This document shows positions 1 to 11,722 of a DNA stretch of 64,000 nt, piece after piece (position 1 is the first letter of the stretch; the number at the start of each line of letters is the position of its first letter). The notes beneath the pieces are model-generated. The model was not told the DNA's origin. It searched no databases and saw only the letters and a program-made list of their open reading frames with translations. Position numbers and translations under genes: made by a program. This DNA comes from Arthrinium phaeospermum. Lineage: Eukaryota; Ascomycota; Sordariomycetes; Amphisphaeriales; Apiosporaceae. The stretch covers positions 434,001 through 498,000 of the forward strand of contig QYRS01000004.1 in the NCBI GenBank assembly GCA_006503535.1, written 5' to 3'.

Positions 1-365
1 TGGTCTTTACGTTTGGGATGTGGTTTGGGTGGGCGCGGAAGAATTGGCCGGGGCCTAATTTGACGATTCGGGATTATGTTATTGCGCACTCGTAGAGCTG
101 TTCAATGGTAGATTCAAGACGGAAATGAGATGTTGTTATTCAGCCCTAAATGGTCTATATGGACGCATCTTCTACGCAAGCACATAAGATACTGCAACTC
201 AGTGATGCAGCAAGATCTGATCTGAGATGTCACCCATCCTGTCCTCTTGCTTTGCTTCCATTATTCAGCTAGAGTAGCCCAGAGAGTCTGCCCCGGGTCT
301 CACTCATTGGTAATGGTATTTTCCACCGATTATTCCCTCTCGGGACAATGCTAGATATTTTCCCA
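1..365. other. Intergenic left edge, no gene seen
   Basis: No coding exon, repeat or RNA gene is recognisable here. It lies downstream of the 3' end of the NACHT gene, which is read on the minus strand, so it probably holds that gene's 3' UTR. Confidence 0.5.
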
Positions 366-3300
366 TTACCTCATCTCCTCCAAAGGCGTGCAAATGCCGA
401 GCCTCACCCGGACCTCTTTCCGTCTTTCTGCCACTGGCACCGTAGTGAGTCGCAACTGTTGGACAGCGCGAGCTGCTCCTGCTTGAGTCTCTGGTGGGAC
501 GAAAATTTGGGATAAAATATTTTTATCCGCATAGATATATGGGTGTTCCACTCGCCCCAGCAGATTCACGCCCTTGACCTGGATCGCCTCGTCCAAGAGG
601 TGCAGCAGGGGCAACAAGTCTTGGTCCAACCCATTCTCGGGTCCCAGAGGAAAGATATGATCAGTGATAAACAGATCCGGTCTGAAAGGCACCCTCCCCA
701 TCTGGAAATTAATGTCTGTTACGACCAAGGCAATCAGGTGGCCCTGTCTAAATCCCCTGTCGGTCATCTCTTGTGGATCAGGGAGCCAGCCCATCTGGGA
801 TAGATCTGGTAGCCGCCAGATCTTGAGGACGTTGGCAAGGACCGACGAGGCTGAGCACCCCACGATTAGAACCAGGGAGCGAGTGAACCCGGGCTTTTGC
901 CACAGCTTTGTGAATTTCATATGCTTCCCCTCCGCTTCTACCTCAAGGAGGATGTGTATCTCTTGGTCCAGGTCGGCTCCATGAGCAACGAATAGAGGAA
1001 TGAGATCCAATAGTTCTGGAACAAAGCTGTCGTCGAATGCGTACTTGTTGGCGAAAGACCAGATGGAATTCATCAATGTTTGGAAAGGCGTCTCTAAAGT
1101 CGTAATGAGTTGATCGATAGTCGGGTCCTTACGCCCACCCCGTTGCAGCGCTTTGTGGACTGGAGATGCACCCCAACCCACAAGGGCCCGTATGGCGTTC
1201 AGACAGGGTCTTAGTCCCGAGGAGTTGGTTGTCACCGCATCAGCTTTGCCAAACGCACAGGCGCAAACGAGGAGCTGGGACATCGTGCTGTCATCGAGCT
1301 TTCGACGTTGAATCATTGGTAAGAGGTCATCCCAGAAACTTGGCTTATAAAAGGTGTGATAGGCGGCCTCGAGGAGAAACTCGTGCTGGCGGTGTACGGT
1401 ATCCTCGTGATAAACTTGGAACATGATATTTCCCGGGTCTTGCTCCGACGGCGTCGGGTTGGGCGCGACCGTTGGTCTACCGCAAAGGTAGCCATAGTTG
1501 AAGAGCTTCTCACAGACGAGCAGCAATTGAAGGACCTCTGACTTCATGGATTTGTCGAGTTGCTTCCAACCGATGCCTGTTCCCAGATCGTGAACTGGGA
1601 ACAGCGCACTGTTGAAAACATCCCAGACCTCGTTGGTGTACCAGGAATACTCGAATTTGTTGCCGACCCATTCCCACAATGGCACTCTGTATAATCGATA
1701 GATTGTCAAACGAGCTTTGATCAGTTGGAGGGAGGCGCGGTCTCCAGTGCAACTGCCCCAGCTTAGAATCTTCTGTCCCTCCTCGGTATCTGTAAGAAAG
1801 TCTCGGGCGGTACGATGCAGGAAGAAGCATGTCAGCCCTCCAGAAAGTGAGATGTAGGGAGTCAAGCTGTTGTATTCCTCACCATGCCAGGGTATCAGAC
1901 CTTCTCGTTCCTGTCGATGGGGTTTGGTTGGACTTGGACACACAAGGAGCCCACCGCATCTGTTTGCAATGTCCCGGATCGTTATCTCGCAGGCTTCTAA
2001 TATCTGCGACGCCGCTGGTATCTGATCTGAAAGATCAGGTTGTAGAAGTAGGTTGGTTATACTGGGCGTAGTTGCTGCCATCATCATGTAGGGGCCGAGG
2101 GGGGTCTTAAAAACGTCTTCCTGGCGTTCCTCCAGTCCCTCGAGTGCCAACTGAAGGTAGGACGCTGCGCGGGCTCTGAGATGATCACTGTCGTGGTTCA
2201 TCCTGGCCCACATGTCCGCATACAAGTCCGCGAGGTCTTTGGGGAGGTTATCGATCCGGTGTACTAAATCCTCCACAATTTCGCCCTCATTTAGGGCTTT
2301 CGTAATAGTCGACACAGTGAGGCACAACCAAAGAAAGACTCCAGCGGCTTTCTCTACGAGAGAGTCCACGAGAAACTCTTTGAACTCCTCCTGATCATGT
2401 GGCCAACTCTGAATCTCTCCAGTCATATGATAGTCAGACGGGATTTCAATGTGATCTCTGCCGTACCTCTGGAGATCAACAAGGTTGAGGTCCTCAAGAC
2501 GAAGTTGCGGATAGGCACACAGTAGCTTGCATAATAGTGGCTCTCGGCGTGAGCCAAGGCAGATCTTTAGCATCCCAGTGTGGGCGCACAGCGCCTTCAG
2601 CCCATGCACAACTTCGAGCAGGTTGAGTACACCATCTCTGGGAAGCACCTCATCGAGGCCGTCAAGGAAGATAGCGATCGGCCTTGAATATCGGCCCACT
2701 ACAAGATGAAGAGCACTCTTCAGTTCTTCGTCTGACCAATCCGTCTCGTTGTCTTTGATTGATTTCTCATCAAAATTCATGCGGACTTCTTCGACAGCTG
2801 GGACGTCCTCGAGAAGTAGTTGGTATAGCAAAGAGAACAAAAGGCCTCTTATACTCTGCTGCATCGCAGTACCGGGCCTCCAGAAAAAGTGGGAAATAAT
2901 GATAGCATTGGGCTTCCATAGATCCAAGCATTCCTGTGTCTGAGACTGGCCGAGAAGGTATTTGGTGAGGGTTGACTTTCCGGATCCAGGCATGCCACTG
3001 ATCCAGTATACCGGCTCCGTTGATCTTAGCCAATCGGTAAAGCTGTCCCAGGCTATATCCTTGTCAACCTGATCGGTATCATTCTCGTCCTCGGAGTCCT
3101 CGTCCTCGGAGTCCCAGTCCTCGTCCTCGGAGTCCTCGTCTTCGGAGTCCTCGACTGTGCTCTGGCGTGCGTCGCCTTCGCTCCCATCCTGCAGTACCCA
3201 TGTAAAAGTTCTGGGGTGTGAAGAGCTGACTTGGTTACGGCGCTCGTTCATACGGTCGAACTTGAGGCTCCGCAGGAGCTGGTCTCTCTTGGCCTCTAAC

Positions 3301-4081
3301 CGGGTGTCTTGGTCCTGGTCTATCACCCCTCTGATAGCAATCCCGATGTGCTGTTTCAGGGAGTTCTCTGCCTGGTTGAATGTCAGGGTAATATGAGATC
3401 TCACAGCATCTTCGCTCCTCTTGGTTTCCGTAGTGACGTGCTTCTTCATGAGATCAACGGAGCTGGCGTGTCCGTTACGATATTCCTCGAGGAAAGCTCG
3501 GACTTCTGCACTGAGTGCCAAGAGATCACTGTTCGTCTTCACAGACCGCTCGCTGATAAAGGTCAGCATTCCTGCCCGTCGCGAATACACTATACAGGCT
3601 AGGGGCAGGAACGAAATTTAACGTGAAGAGAAATGGCAACTGACTATAATCGTGTCAATAATCCGGCCTGCAGGAGACTCTCAGCGTCCTTTAGCTTCCG
3701 GTCCAGGTTTTCCAGGCGCCTCTTCCTCCACGTCGTCTTTGTCGCGATCTTGAGCGTCGCGACCAGCTTGGCCTTGGTTGGTGGGCCATTGAGGAAGTTG
3801 ACCTCTTCCTGAAGGTCCCGCGCGGCACTTTGGCACTTGTCGGCCAGATTGAGCAGCTGCTTATCCTGGGTCTTCGTCATCGCCGCTGGTGTTGCTGACG
3901 TGGCTTCGAGGATAGGGGCACAGAGTCCGGCCAGGATCTTCGCTTTCTCTGTGAGCGTGGGGTCGATCTCGCCATCCTTGTAGACTTGTCTCGCAATCCG
4001 CACGGTTTCAATTCCGACGCCGACAATCTGTAAAATGTTGCAGGCGAGGCCCAAGGCCGCAATGGGCTCCAGGCCAGACAT
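366..4081 (-). CDS. NACHT-domain STAND protein (fungal NLR-like)
   Basis: Signal-transduction NTPase of the fungal NLR-like class, probably cytosolic; by family analogy a sensor in non-self recognition or programmed cell death. Two exons, 4081-3645 and 3552-366, flank a 92-nt intron (GTCAGT donor; GCTGAC branch point 12 nt before the CAG acceptor), giving about 1,207 aa. The first 145 residues resemble the fungal STAND N-terminal domain (start MSGLEPIAALG; an ATG two codons upstream at 4087 is possible). An acidic tract lies near residues 280-304, Walker A GMPGSGKST near 332-340, and a Walker B-like IFLDGLDE follows. LHRTARDFL, typical of the end of fungal NACHT modules, follows later. The C-terminal third has no clear WD40 or TPR repeats, only faint ankyrin-like stretches (for example HGADLD). 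The effector domain is not one I can name. Confidence 0.85.
3084..3153 (-). repeat. Acidic Ser-Glu-Asp minisatellite inside the NACHT gene
   Basis: About six near-identical copies of a 9-15 nt unit (GTCCTCGGA on the plus strand) encode a run of S-E-D-E-D. It sits between the N-terminal domain and the NACHT module and is likely to vary in length between strains. Confidence 0.8.
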
Positions 4082-4087
4082 CTTCAA

Positions 4088-4831
4088 TTATGGGTGACTG
4101 TTTGTGCGATGCTCTTTGTAGTTTGGTTGGCGGCCAGAGAAGCGACTCTCCGTCTCTATTGTAATTACTACATAAGTAAGCTGGACGCACCTGCCTGGTG
4201 TATGGTGAATCTTGGGCCCTGATAGCCGCCGTATGTTACGTGGATTTGAATGGGCGGTATTAATGGGGGTGAGGCATATATAAGATACTCGGCATTATTG
4301 AACATTTACGTCACAGCAATGCATATGCAAGAGCGGAATACGTCGAATAGGATCATACATTGAATTTGCGCATATCCCTATTGGACGAATATCCCCACTC
4401 ATGTACATCAATTTGGAATCAATGGAGTGCGCGAATTGATTACCTTGCATTGCGAGAGGAAGAAGAAACAGCACGGGTGGAGATTTAATTTAAGGCACAC
4501 ATCTTTAAGTGGCCTCGACACAATGATGCTTCCACCAATATAAATCTCCAGCTCCTGGGACAATACCCGTCTTCCAACAGCGCCACAGGTAGAAACAACA
4601 TGAAACTAAGGTAGGTCTGTTGTGTTGGACTGTCAGGCTACCTCTCGATCGCGGACATCGAATAGTTGAATAAAGAGAATGCGAGTTGACATTACCACTT
4701 ATGCTACTGTTTCTGCCAGGAGTACTTGGTATATTATGAGTCGGGATAAAAAGAAAGAGCAAGAAAAGAAAGTAAACGAATGAGGATCGCGATAGCTTGA
4801 AAGTTCAAACAACTCTGCATGGTTATCAGTT
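4088..4831. other. Intergenic, no gene seen
   Basis: Moderately A+T-rich spacer between two minus-strand genes. It should hold the promoter of the NACHT gene (right of 4081) and the 3' end of the AAA+ gene. Short ORFs here show no family features and were not called. Confidence 0.5.
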
Positions 4832-5686
4832 CTAGGGCATAGCATTGCCTTGGCCACCAATGGCCCCAGTAGATGGCGGCCCAGGAAATTGTGGTTGGCG
4901 GGCATCAGTATGAGGCCCACCCGCCCAGTGCGCTGTAGGTCTAGCCGTATTGCCTGCATGCGCATCATACGGCATCTGGCCCGTCATGGGATCGCGTGGT
5001 TGGCCAGGGGCTACAGTCGGATAGCTCGCGTCCGGTGAGGAATACGGGTAGGCAGGGTACCCAGGAGCGTAGGCAAACCGGGGGTCACCGCCCGCCCCGT
5101 AGTTGGCATAGTTGGTCTGGGGCCAGGGAGCACCGGGAGGCGGTGCTTGCGGCCTGGGATCAGCGACGTTCAACCTCGTGGTCAGAGCATTGGGCGCCCT
5201 AGCCTGCCCGAAGTTGTCGGAGCGCCACACGTTCTCCCGGGCCCTACGCGCGGGGTCCACGCCGTACGTCTGGTGCAGGTAGTCCGTGAAGGCCTTGTAC
5301 GCGGCCGCCACGGTCTCAAAGTGCGAGGCGCTCAGCACCACGGCCCGGTCCGTGTCCCCCTCGCCGTCGTTGGCCTCGAGCTCGGCCAGCGCGATGGCCG
5401 AGTGGAAGGCGTTGCGGATCTGGCGGCCGTTCCAGCGGGCGTCCTTGTTGTCGTCGTAGTAGTCGCCGGCGAACTTGGTGATGTCGTACTCGCGGATGTC
5501 GATCGCCCGGGCGTTGAGCTCGTAGCGGGCCTTGGTCCGCTCGATGTTCTTCTGGAAGATCTCGCGGGTGGCGTCCCGCTTCAGCGGTGGGTAGTACAGG
5601 CTGATGTGGATTCGCGACGTGAACGCCTCGTCGAACACGCCGACGCGGTTGGTGGTGAGGATTAGTACACCGGCGTAATACTCCAT
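4832..5686 (-). CDS. Stranded 3' exon of the AAA+ gene (AAA2 C-terminal half and tail)
   Basis: This 285-codon exon encodes the end of AAA2 starting MEYYAGVLILTTNRVG, then the arginine-finger region, the lid helices (RWNGRQIRNAFHSAI) and a disordered tail rich in P, G, Y and A. It is cut from the rest of the gene by the transposon. It remains fully open, and the inserted terminal repeat even supplies an in-frame ATG at 5713. Either the insertion is recent or this part is still under some constraint. Confidence 0.8.
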   Translation of the reverse strand: MEYYAGVLILTTNRVGVFDEAFTSRIHISLYYPPLKRDATREIFQKNIERTKARYELNARAIDIREYDITKFAGDYYDDNKDARWNGRQIRNAFHSAIALAELEANDGEGDTDRAVVLSASHFETVAAAYKAFTDYLHQTYGVDPARRARENVWRSDNFGQARAPNALTTRLNVADPRPQAPPPGAPWPQTNYANYGAGGDPRFAYAPGYPAYPYSSPDASYPTVAPGQPRDPMTGQMPYDAHAGNTARPTAHWAGGPHTDARQPQFPGPPSTGAIGGQGNAMP

Positions 5687-5688
5687 TA

Positions 5689-5730
5689 AGATTAACCCCC
5701 AGGCTGCTGCCATACCCCGCAGTTGCCACC
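5689..5730 (+). repeat. Left terminal inverted repeat
   Basis: Begins AGATTAACCCCC and matches the reverse complement of 6902-6943 except at three positions over 42 bp. It is G+C-rich, in sharp contrast to the adjacent A+T block. Confidence 0.9.
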
Positions 5731-6901
5731 TTTTTAAAATACGCCCTTTCCTTATAAAAAAGCGTATATAAAATCGAATATAATTAATAAAATTAAACGG
5801 GTTTAAATATTATAAGTAAAAACGTTTTTATTATAATAAAACTTAAAATTAAATATTGAAATAATTTTATTTAATTTAATACGTTAATTTAGAAAATCTT
5901 TTTTAAAGATTTTAAATTTAATAAAAATATATATATATAAAATAAAATAAAAAAGAATTTAAATATTTAATATAGATAATATTAATTATAAATGGTTTAT
6001 TTAACTTATAAAATTTTAATCGTTATTTAAAAGAATTTATTTATTTTTAAATAAATAAATATTTAAAGAATTTTTATATTTAAAATTATTTTTAAATTAT
6101 AAATTTTTTAAAAAATAAAATAATTATATATTAAAAATCCGTTTTAAATATTAAAGATTTTATTAAATAAAGATAAAAGAACTTAATAAAGTTATTTAAT
6201 ATATAATTTTTTAAATTTAATATATAAATTATAATATATAGGAATAAAATATATTATTTATTTATTTAATTAATTAAATAAATTATAATATTTAATAATA
6301 AAATAATATAAATATATAATAAATATATATATTATATTAAAACTTTATTATAAAAAGTAATTTCCTTTATTTTATAAAAAATAAAATATTATTTTTTATA
6401 GCTTTTTCTATTAAAAAAAGAATATTTTTAAAAAATAAAATAATTTAATAAGGTATTTATTTAAAAAAAAATATATATAAAAATATAAGTTAATAATAAT
6501 AAATATTATATATAGAATTTAAAAGCTATTTTATTTAATTATATAAAATTAAAAAGAGCTTTTTAATATAAAATTTAATATTTAATTAAATAAATTAAAG
6601 TATATTATAATTTTAATTTTAAAATTAAATTTAGTAAATTAAATTTCATTATATAATTAGTTTTATAAAGTTATAAATATATTTATTTAAAATTTTAAAA
6701 AATAAAAAAATAAATTTTTTATATATTTTTAAACTTTAATATAAACTGTAATTATTTTATTTAATTCTTAAAATAATTAATATTTAAAACTTTATTTAAA
6801 TCGCTTTATAAATTACTGTATAGTTAATTTATATCATTTTATTTAAAATTAATATTTTAAGATAAAAAGGTAGAGAAATCGACGATTTAGGTGTAAAATG
6901 G

Positions 6902-6943
6902 GGTGGTAAGTGCGGGGTATGGCAGCAGCCTGGGGGTTGATCT
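6902..6943 (-). repeat. Right terminal inverted repeat
   Basis: Read on the minus strand it begins AGATCAACCCCC and pairs with 5689-5730. It abuts the TA duplication at 6944-6945. Confidence 0.9.
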
Positions 6944-9900
6944 TATGCGGAGGAACACTAGATATGTCAGTAGGGTATCAGGGGTATTCGGTTTCTGGCT
7001 GATTACGCACCTGCCACCAGACTGTTTCGCACGAAGTCGTCCCTAGTCCTCTCCGCGAGAAATACATCGGCTTCGTCAATGAGAAGGATGCAGTTCCAAC
7101 GGTGCGCAAGGGCGAAGTTGGTCTCAAGAGCCTCTTCCACTTCCTTGGCTGTGGTCCCGAGGTCTCCTATCGAATGGGTCAGCATTCTTTGTTGAATGAT
7201 AGGACCATGTACTTGAGTTTTCAGAGGGACATACCACTGGTGATTTGAAATAACGGGCGCTGGAAAGAATCGGCGACACACTCTGGGAGGCATCATCAGC
7301 AGTAAGTCCATACAAGGTGAATTGGACAACCCCGAACGCAACGTACCAGCTGTTGAGGTCTTTCCTACACCGGGTACCCCGTGTAACAACATGATTAAGC
7401 CTTTGCCTGCCCTTCGCGTCAGTATTCTGGGTCGGTTAAAAAAGATCAAAAGTCATCTCTTACCTTTACCACGGACGATATCCGACTTGTTGTTTTCATC
7501 CTTCATATACTTCCTACTCTTGAAGTGCTGTCGGATCATGGACTTGACCATGTCTTTGTGTCCAGTTGGGAGAACAAGCTGGCCGAAGCCTTCGTCCTCG
7601 CCGATGACTGCAACCTCAGTCATGTTCTTCAAGTCGAGCCAGGCTATCCTAATGTCAGTTTTGTGTTGCAAGGCGGATAGGTTCGGAGTGGGCAAGATAC
7701 ATACCCCATTTGCGATTGCGCAAAACGAAACCGGGGACACGATGGGACATGATCATCAGATCGTCCTTGTCGAAAGTAGCGTCGCTACTTGGTGAGCTGA
7801 AATCCCGTGGTACAATGGCGACCGAGGCGACTGTACTTGTCGCACTGCTCATGCGCGTACCGATATGCTCATCTCTTAGACGGGCTTCGATGTACTCGTC
7901 ATCGTGGGCGGTCTCATTTTCACAACATTCCTCAACACACCAACCCACCACGATGTCGCTATCGTCGTCGTCCTTCTCCCTTGTCGTTCTGGTAAAGATA
8001 GGGTCGACTGCCACTTGTTCCATCATTTCTTCCATGTCCACGCTGAATACCGATTGGATCTCTGGTTTCCATCCGGGGTTGCGATTGAATGCTTCCTCAA
8101 AGTCTACAATCACTTGACTGTCGACGTCATCGTGCGTGAGGAGTGTCAAGCCAGAATAGTGCATGTGCTTGACTTTGGCGACCTCGACGAAGAGCTTGCC
8201 TCTCTGCACGAGGTCTTCTTCAAGACCGGCCTTCATGGCGAAACGGACTGGAAAGATTGGAAGGGTTGAAACTGGCTTCGAGTTCGGGAACCTCGAGATG
8301 CAGAACACTTCGTTCACCGGCCCCATCCACGAGCCGTTGAAATCCACGTAGACACAATGGATGAAGACCGGGTTGTCCTCGAACTCGGCGGTGGAATCAT
8401 CTCGCCAGAAGTTGGGCATCTCTTTGTTGGGCTTTCGGACACGGTGCTTCGTGCTCTTGACCTCGATAACCCTATATGCTTGCCCAGTCTGTCTGTCTAT
8501 GACAGTATCTCCGGGGTTAAACAAATACCATATGTCTGCGAAGGCAACAGAATCATAGGTAGCAGTCCTGAGGAATTCCTGTTTTGGTTTGATGTAATCG
8601 TCGAAAAAGTTCAGCAGGCAACCCACGTTATCGAGTGCAGCTTTCTCTCTGTCGATGTCTATGTTGGAGCTTTGCTCGTCATTGGCTGTATTGCCATCGC
8701 TGTCTGGAAGGCCCTGGGATGTCTCAGGCTTCTGTGGAAGGTTGAGGAGTCCTAAATGACCTGTCAGCATCAAATTCCAAGTCAAACATGCAATGTGTTT
8801 AGGCACACTCACCTTGGAGTTTGGTTTCCTGCCGAGAAACCCACCCTCTGAATTCCGGCTCATAGTATACCAACGACCTGAAAGGTCGAAAAAACAAGGT
8901 CGAGCCCTTCGCTTCGATGTTTCCCTCCTCGTTGATTTCTTGGAATACTTTCAGGATAGTCGTGGAGTTGATACGGATTCTCTCAGGCAGAGGTGCCTGC
9001 CCCCGAATCGTGTTGGGTAACTCGTCTCTTGCCTTGTGTTCGTGTTCCAAGCCTCCATGCTCTGCTGTGCCTCCTGCCAGTACCTTCCCCCTCCGAGTGC
9101 TTCTCTGGCCAGCTTGGAACTTGATGACCGGTTCTTTCAGAAGAACATCAATCGCATAGAATTTCGTTTTGCGAAATAGTTCGTCGCTAGCCGCAGCCTT
9201 GAACCTCTCCCATTCCGCACGATTCAGCTGCGGGATGCACAAGTCTATGTCGGCGTCGGAAGACAAAGGCCATAACTTGGACTTTACAATTGCAGGTTTT
9301 TCCTTCCGTTTTCTGTGTTTGAATCGATTCTTCGTGTCATCATCATCGGAATAATGATCAAATGTACCCGAGGGCAACTTGGTCTCAGTTGTGTTGATAG
9401 CATCCTTGAAATGCTCGGCGTCAACGATGATTACCCCGTCCTCCTTTGGTTCCGGATGCCTCTTGGAATCGGACTCCGCCAGAGCTACAGCGGCTTTGAA
9501 GCACTGCAAGATTGTGTGGCCGTTCCATTTCAGCTCATGGATGTCGCTGTGGTTGAGTAGGTTGTTTGCGCTGTTGTTTAGTCGTATCTTGGAACCCGAT
9601 TGGTCTTTCAAGTCTTGCTGGAGTTTATTCCAGATCGCTTTGCGTTTCATATCATCGAGTTCTGTGAACCTAACCATTAGATGGACGGAATACCCCATTC
9701 GTGACTCCAAATCATCGACATCTCGAGCCACTAGGAAAAAGATGCCGGTGAAGTTGGAGCGAAGGTAGTGCATATCTAATATCCGGTCAGTCAAATCGAT
9801 ATCCAATGCCTTCTGAAGAGGACAGCACCTTACATCTGAGTAATTCATTGTGGTATCTTTCAGGCTTGAGGAGATATATCGCACCCCAACGTTCACCCAG

Positions 9901-11722
9901 AATCACCCAATCATGTAGCTCTTCGACCTTCATGTAGGTGCCTGGGCTATTCCTATCTGTGAGGTGCACCAGTGGTCGCTGGGTTTGTAGGCATATGGAT
10001 TCTGAGAGAGCAAGGTCAGCTATTCTGCTCGTTGAAATTGCTCTTCATAACTTACCGACTGTGGTAGTCTTCCCACATCCCAAGGGACCTTCGAGCACGA
10101 AGTCAGCTTGAACGAGTGATTCCCTAGACTCAACGTACCATGAAGGACAATCGTCAGTCCATTGCCTCGGTAGTCAGTTGAATGGGCTGGTAGCAGTGTT
10201 TTGTTGGCAAGGTGCGAATGCACCATGGCGTTGAGTACTTTCAGCTTTTCTGGTTCCAGTATAGACTCAGGGCTGTTCGAGGGTATTTCAAGTGGTCTCA
10301 GATGTTTGAAATGTATCAGTACTATATGTTATTCAATCAATATGCGGAACGAAGCTTGTAGACCATTTTTACAAAGAGCTGAGGAAGAGATATGTAAAGA
10401 TAGAGAGAAACTTACTCCAGGATTGAGTATTGATTGCAAATGCACAAAGACAGGGTGATATTAAAAAATAATGATCACTGGTCAAGACCTCTGGGGAGCT
10501 TGATTCGTAAGCGTCATCATCGGGTCCTGAATCAGGTTGTGGAACTGCTCTCTGGTATATCCTGGCAAATGATTCTAATGCCGCAGTCCAATTGTGCAAT
10601 GGCAAATATTGTTCCACATCGTGTGAGCCATCGACAACGACTTGGCCTTTGTACTGTTCGTCAATTAGAACAATTTCGATCAAGTAATGGCAATTGAACC
10701 AGACTTACATACTGCCTGAATTCATCCAGGCATTCGCCTTCGTACGTCATGTGCTTGGGTCCCTCCCAGAGCATCTTTGCGATCTTACTGCCCTGTTTCT
10801 CGGCCTCTTCCCTCCGTAGGCCCGAGTCTCGCCTGTCGTGAAATTCCCGCGGGAACACAGGCAAGCTCACAATAGGTTTGGCTCCACTGAAGCGGTCGAT
10901 TGTGATCTTGGCTGACCCGCACTCAAGTTTACCCGAGACCCGAGACATCTGGAGAAAGCATATCCCGATAACCCACGCTTCGGGCTTACCTCCCTCTTGG
11001 TCGGTATCAAGCTTGGAGACTTGCTCAATGCTGCAGCCTAGCCAAATTCGGTCCCATCTTGTGTATGCCAGTGCCCCTGGTCTCATGAGGAACCAGACAT
11101 CTTCGAATCTGACTGTGGGTTCAGCTTGTAGCATACGTTCGTTCGCGTGAATGCATAGTCTCTGATACTGGTCGTTAATGTAATCAAGAAGGACTTGGAG
11201 ATGTTTGAGCTTTGTGCCATCCGATGTCCCGGGTTCGGTTGATTGAGTCTCCAATTTCCGCTTCAGTGCTTCGAGCTCGGAAATATGATGCATCAAAACG
11301 GCATAGGGTTCCTTGATAGTCAGGCAGCTTCCTGCGAAACTTTGGCTGACTTCGGTCAACTTCATCGCAATACTGCACAGAGGGGACTCTCGTTCTTACC
11401 TTGGATAGAATGTCACGACATCTCTGATTGCCTGTACCAGCAGTTCGGAGCGTACGACAAGTGAAGTACTTCGTGTATTGCTTATGACCATGTCATGAGA
11501 TTCTTGCAGAGACCTTCCCCCATTTGCAAGGCCTGACTTGGCAGCCTGCACATCAGTAACCACCTCTAAAATCGGTTCAGACTTGTATTCCGGAGGCTCG
11601 TCGTCCTTTGAGTAAGTGAGGATACATGAGTCCCGCGGTGGGCCTGACGAATCTCTGACCGCAAAGCAGTTTGTTGTAAATCGCACCAGCGTTGGTTCAG
11701 GTTGCCCCATCGTGTGCGACAT

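Larger units (their letters stand above)
5689..6943. mobile_element. RIP-degraded TIR transposon, TA target duplication
   Basis: A 1,255-bp insertion bounded by 42-bp terminal inverted repeats and flanked by TA at 5687-5688 and 6944-6945. Deleting the element plus one TA restores the AAA+ frame exactly (VFLRI then MEYY, phase 0). Between the TIRs the DNA is almost pure A+T (2 G/C in 6301-6360) with no transposase frame left, the expected outcome of heavy RIP. TA duplication and 42-bp TIRs suggest the Tc1/mariner-pogo (Fot1-like) superfamily, but no transposase remains to confirm it. The TIRs and the neighbouring exons are not visibly mutated. Confidence 0.9.
4832..11722 (-). pseudogene. Tandem AAA+ ATPase with two DUF7025-like modules, disrupted by a transposon
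   Basis: One reading frame of at least 13 exons joins two copies of a fungal AAA+ architecture. Exons: 11722-11400, 11345-10709, 10653-10416, 10321-10139, 10088-10056, 10001-9834, 9775-8813, 8760-7705, 7643-7464, 7406-7347, 7282-7235, 7166-7011, 6957-6944, then 5686-4832 beyond the insertion. All phases agree, and without the insert the product is about 1,637 aa. Order: N-terminal region, DUF7025-like domain, AAA1 (Walker A GPLGCGKTTT near residue 462), linker, second DUF7025-like domain, AAA2 (Walker A GVPGVGKTST near 1270, Walker B ILLIDEAD, sensor LTTNR, arginine finger TSRIH), and a Pro/Gly/Tyr/Ala-rich tail. In AAA1 the Walker B acidic pair is replaced (IYLLKPER), so it is probably not an active ATPase. 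The single uninterrupted exon 9775-8813 carries both the AAA1 lid and the start of module 2, which argues for one gene. The insertion stops translation shortly after 6944, before sensor 1 of AAA2. Confidence 0.85.

Noticed and set aside
5731..6901. A+T block as a centromere or mitochondrial insert
   Set aside because: It is bounded exactly by TIRs and TA duplications inside one exon, so it is the interior of a transposon.
4832..11722. Two separate adjacent AAA+ genes
   Set aside because: A single exon (9775-8813) contains the end of AAA1 and the start of module 2 without a stop or a plausible terminator, and phases agree throughout; one gene fits better.
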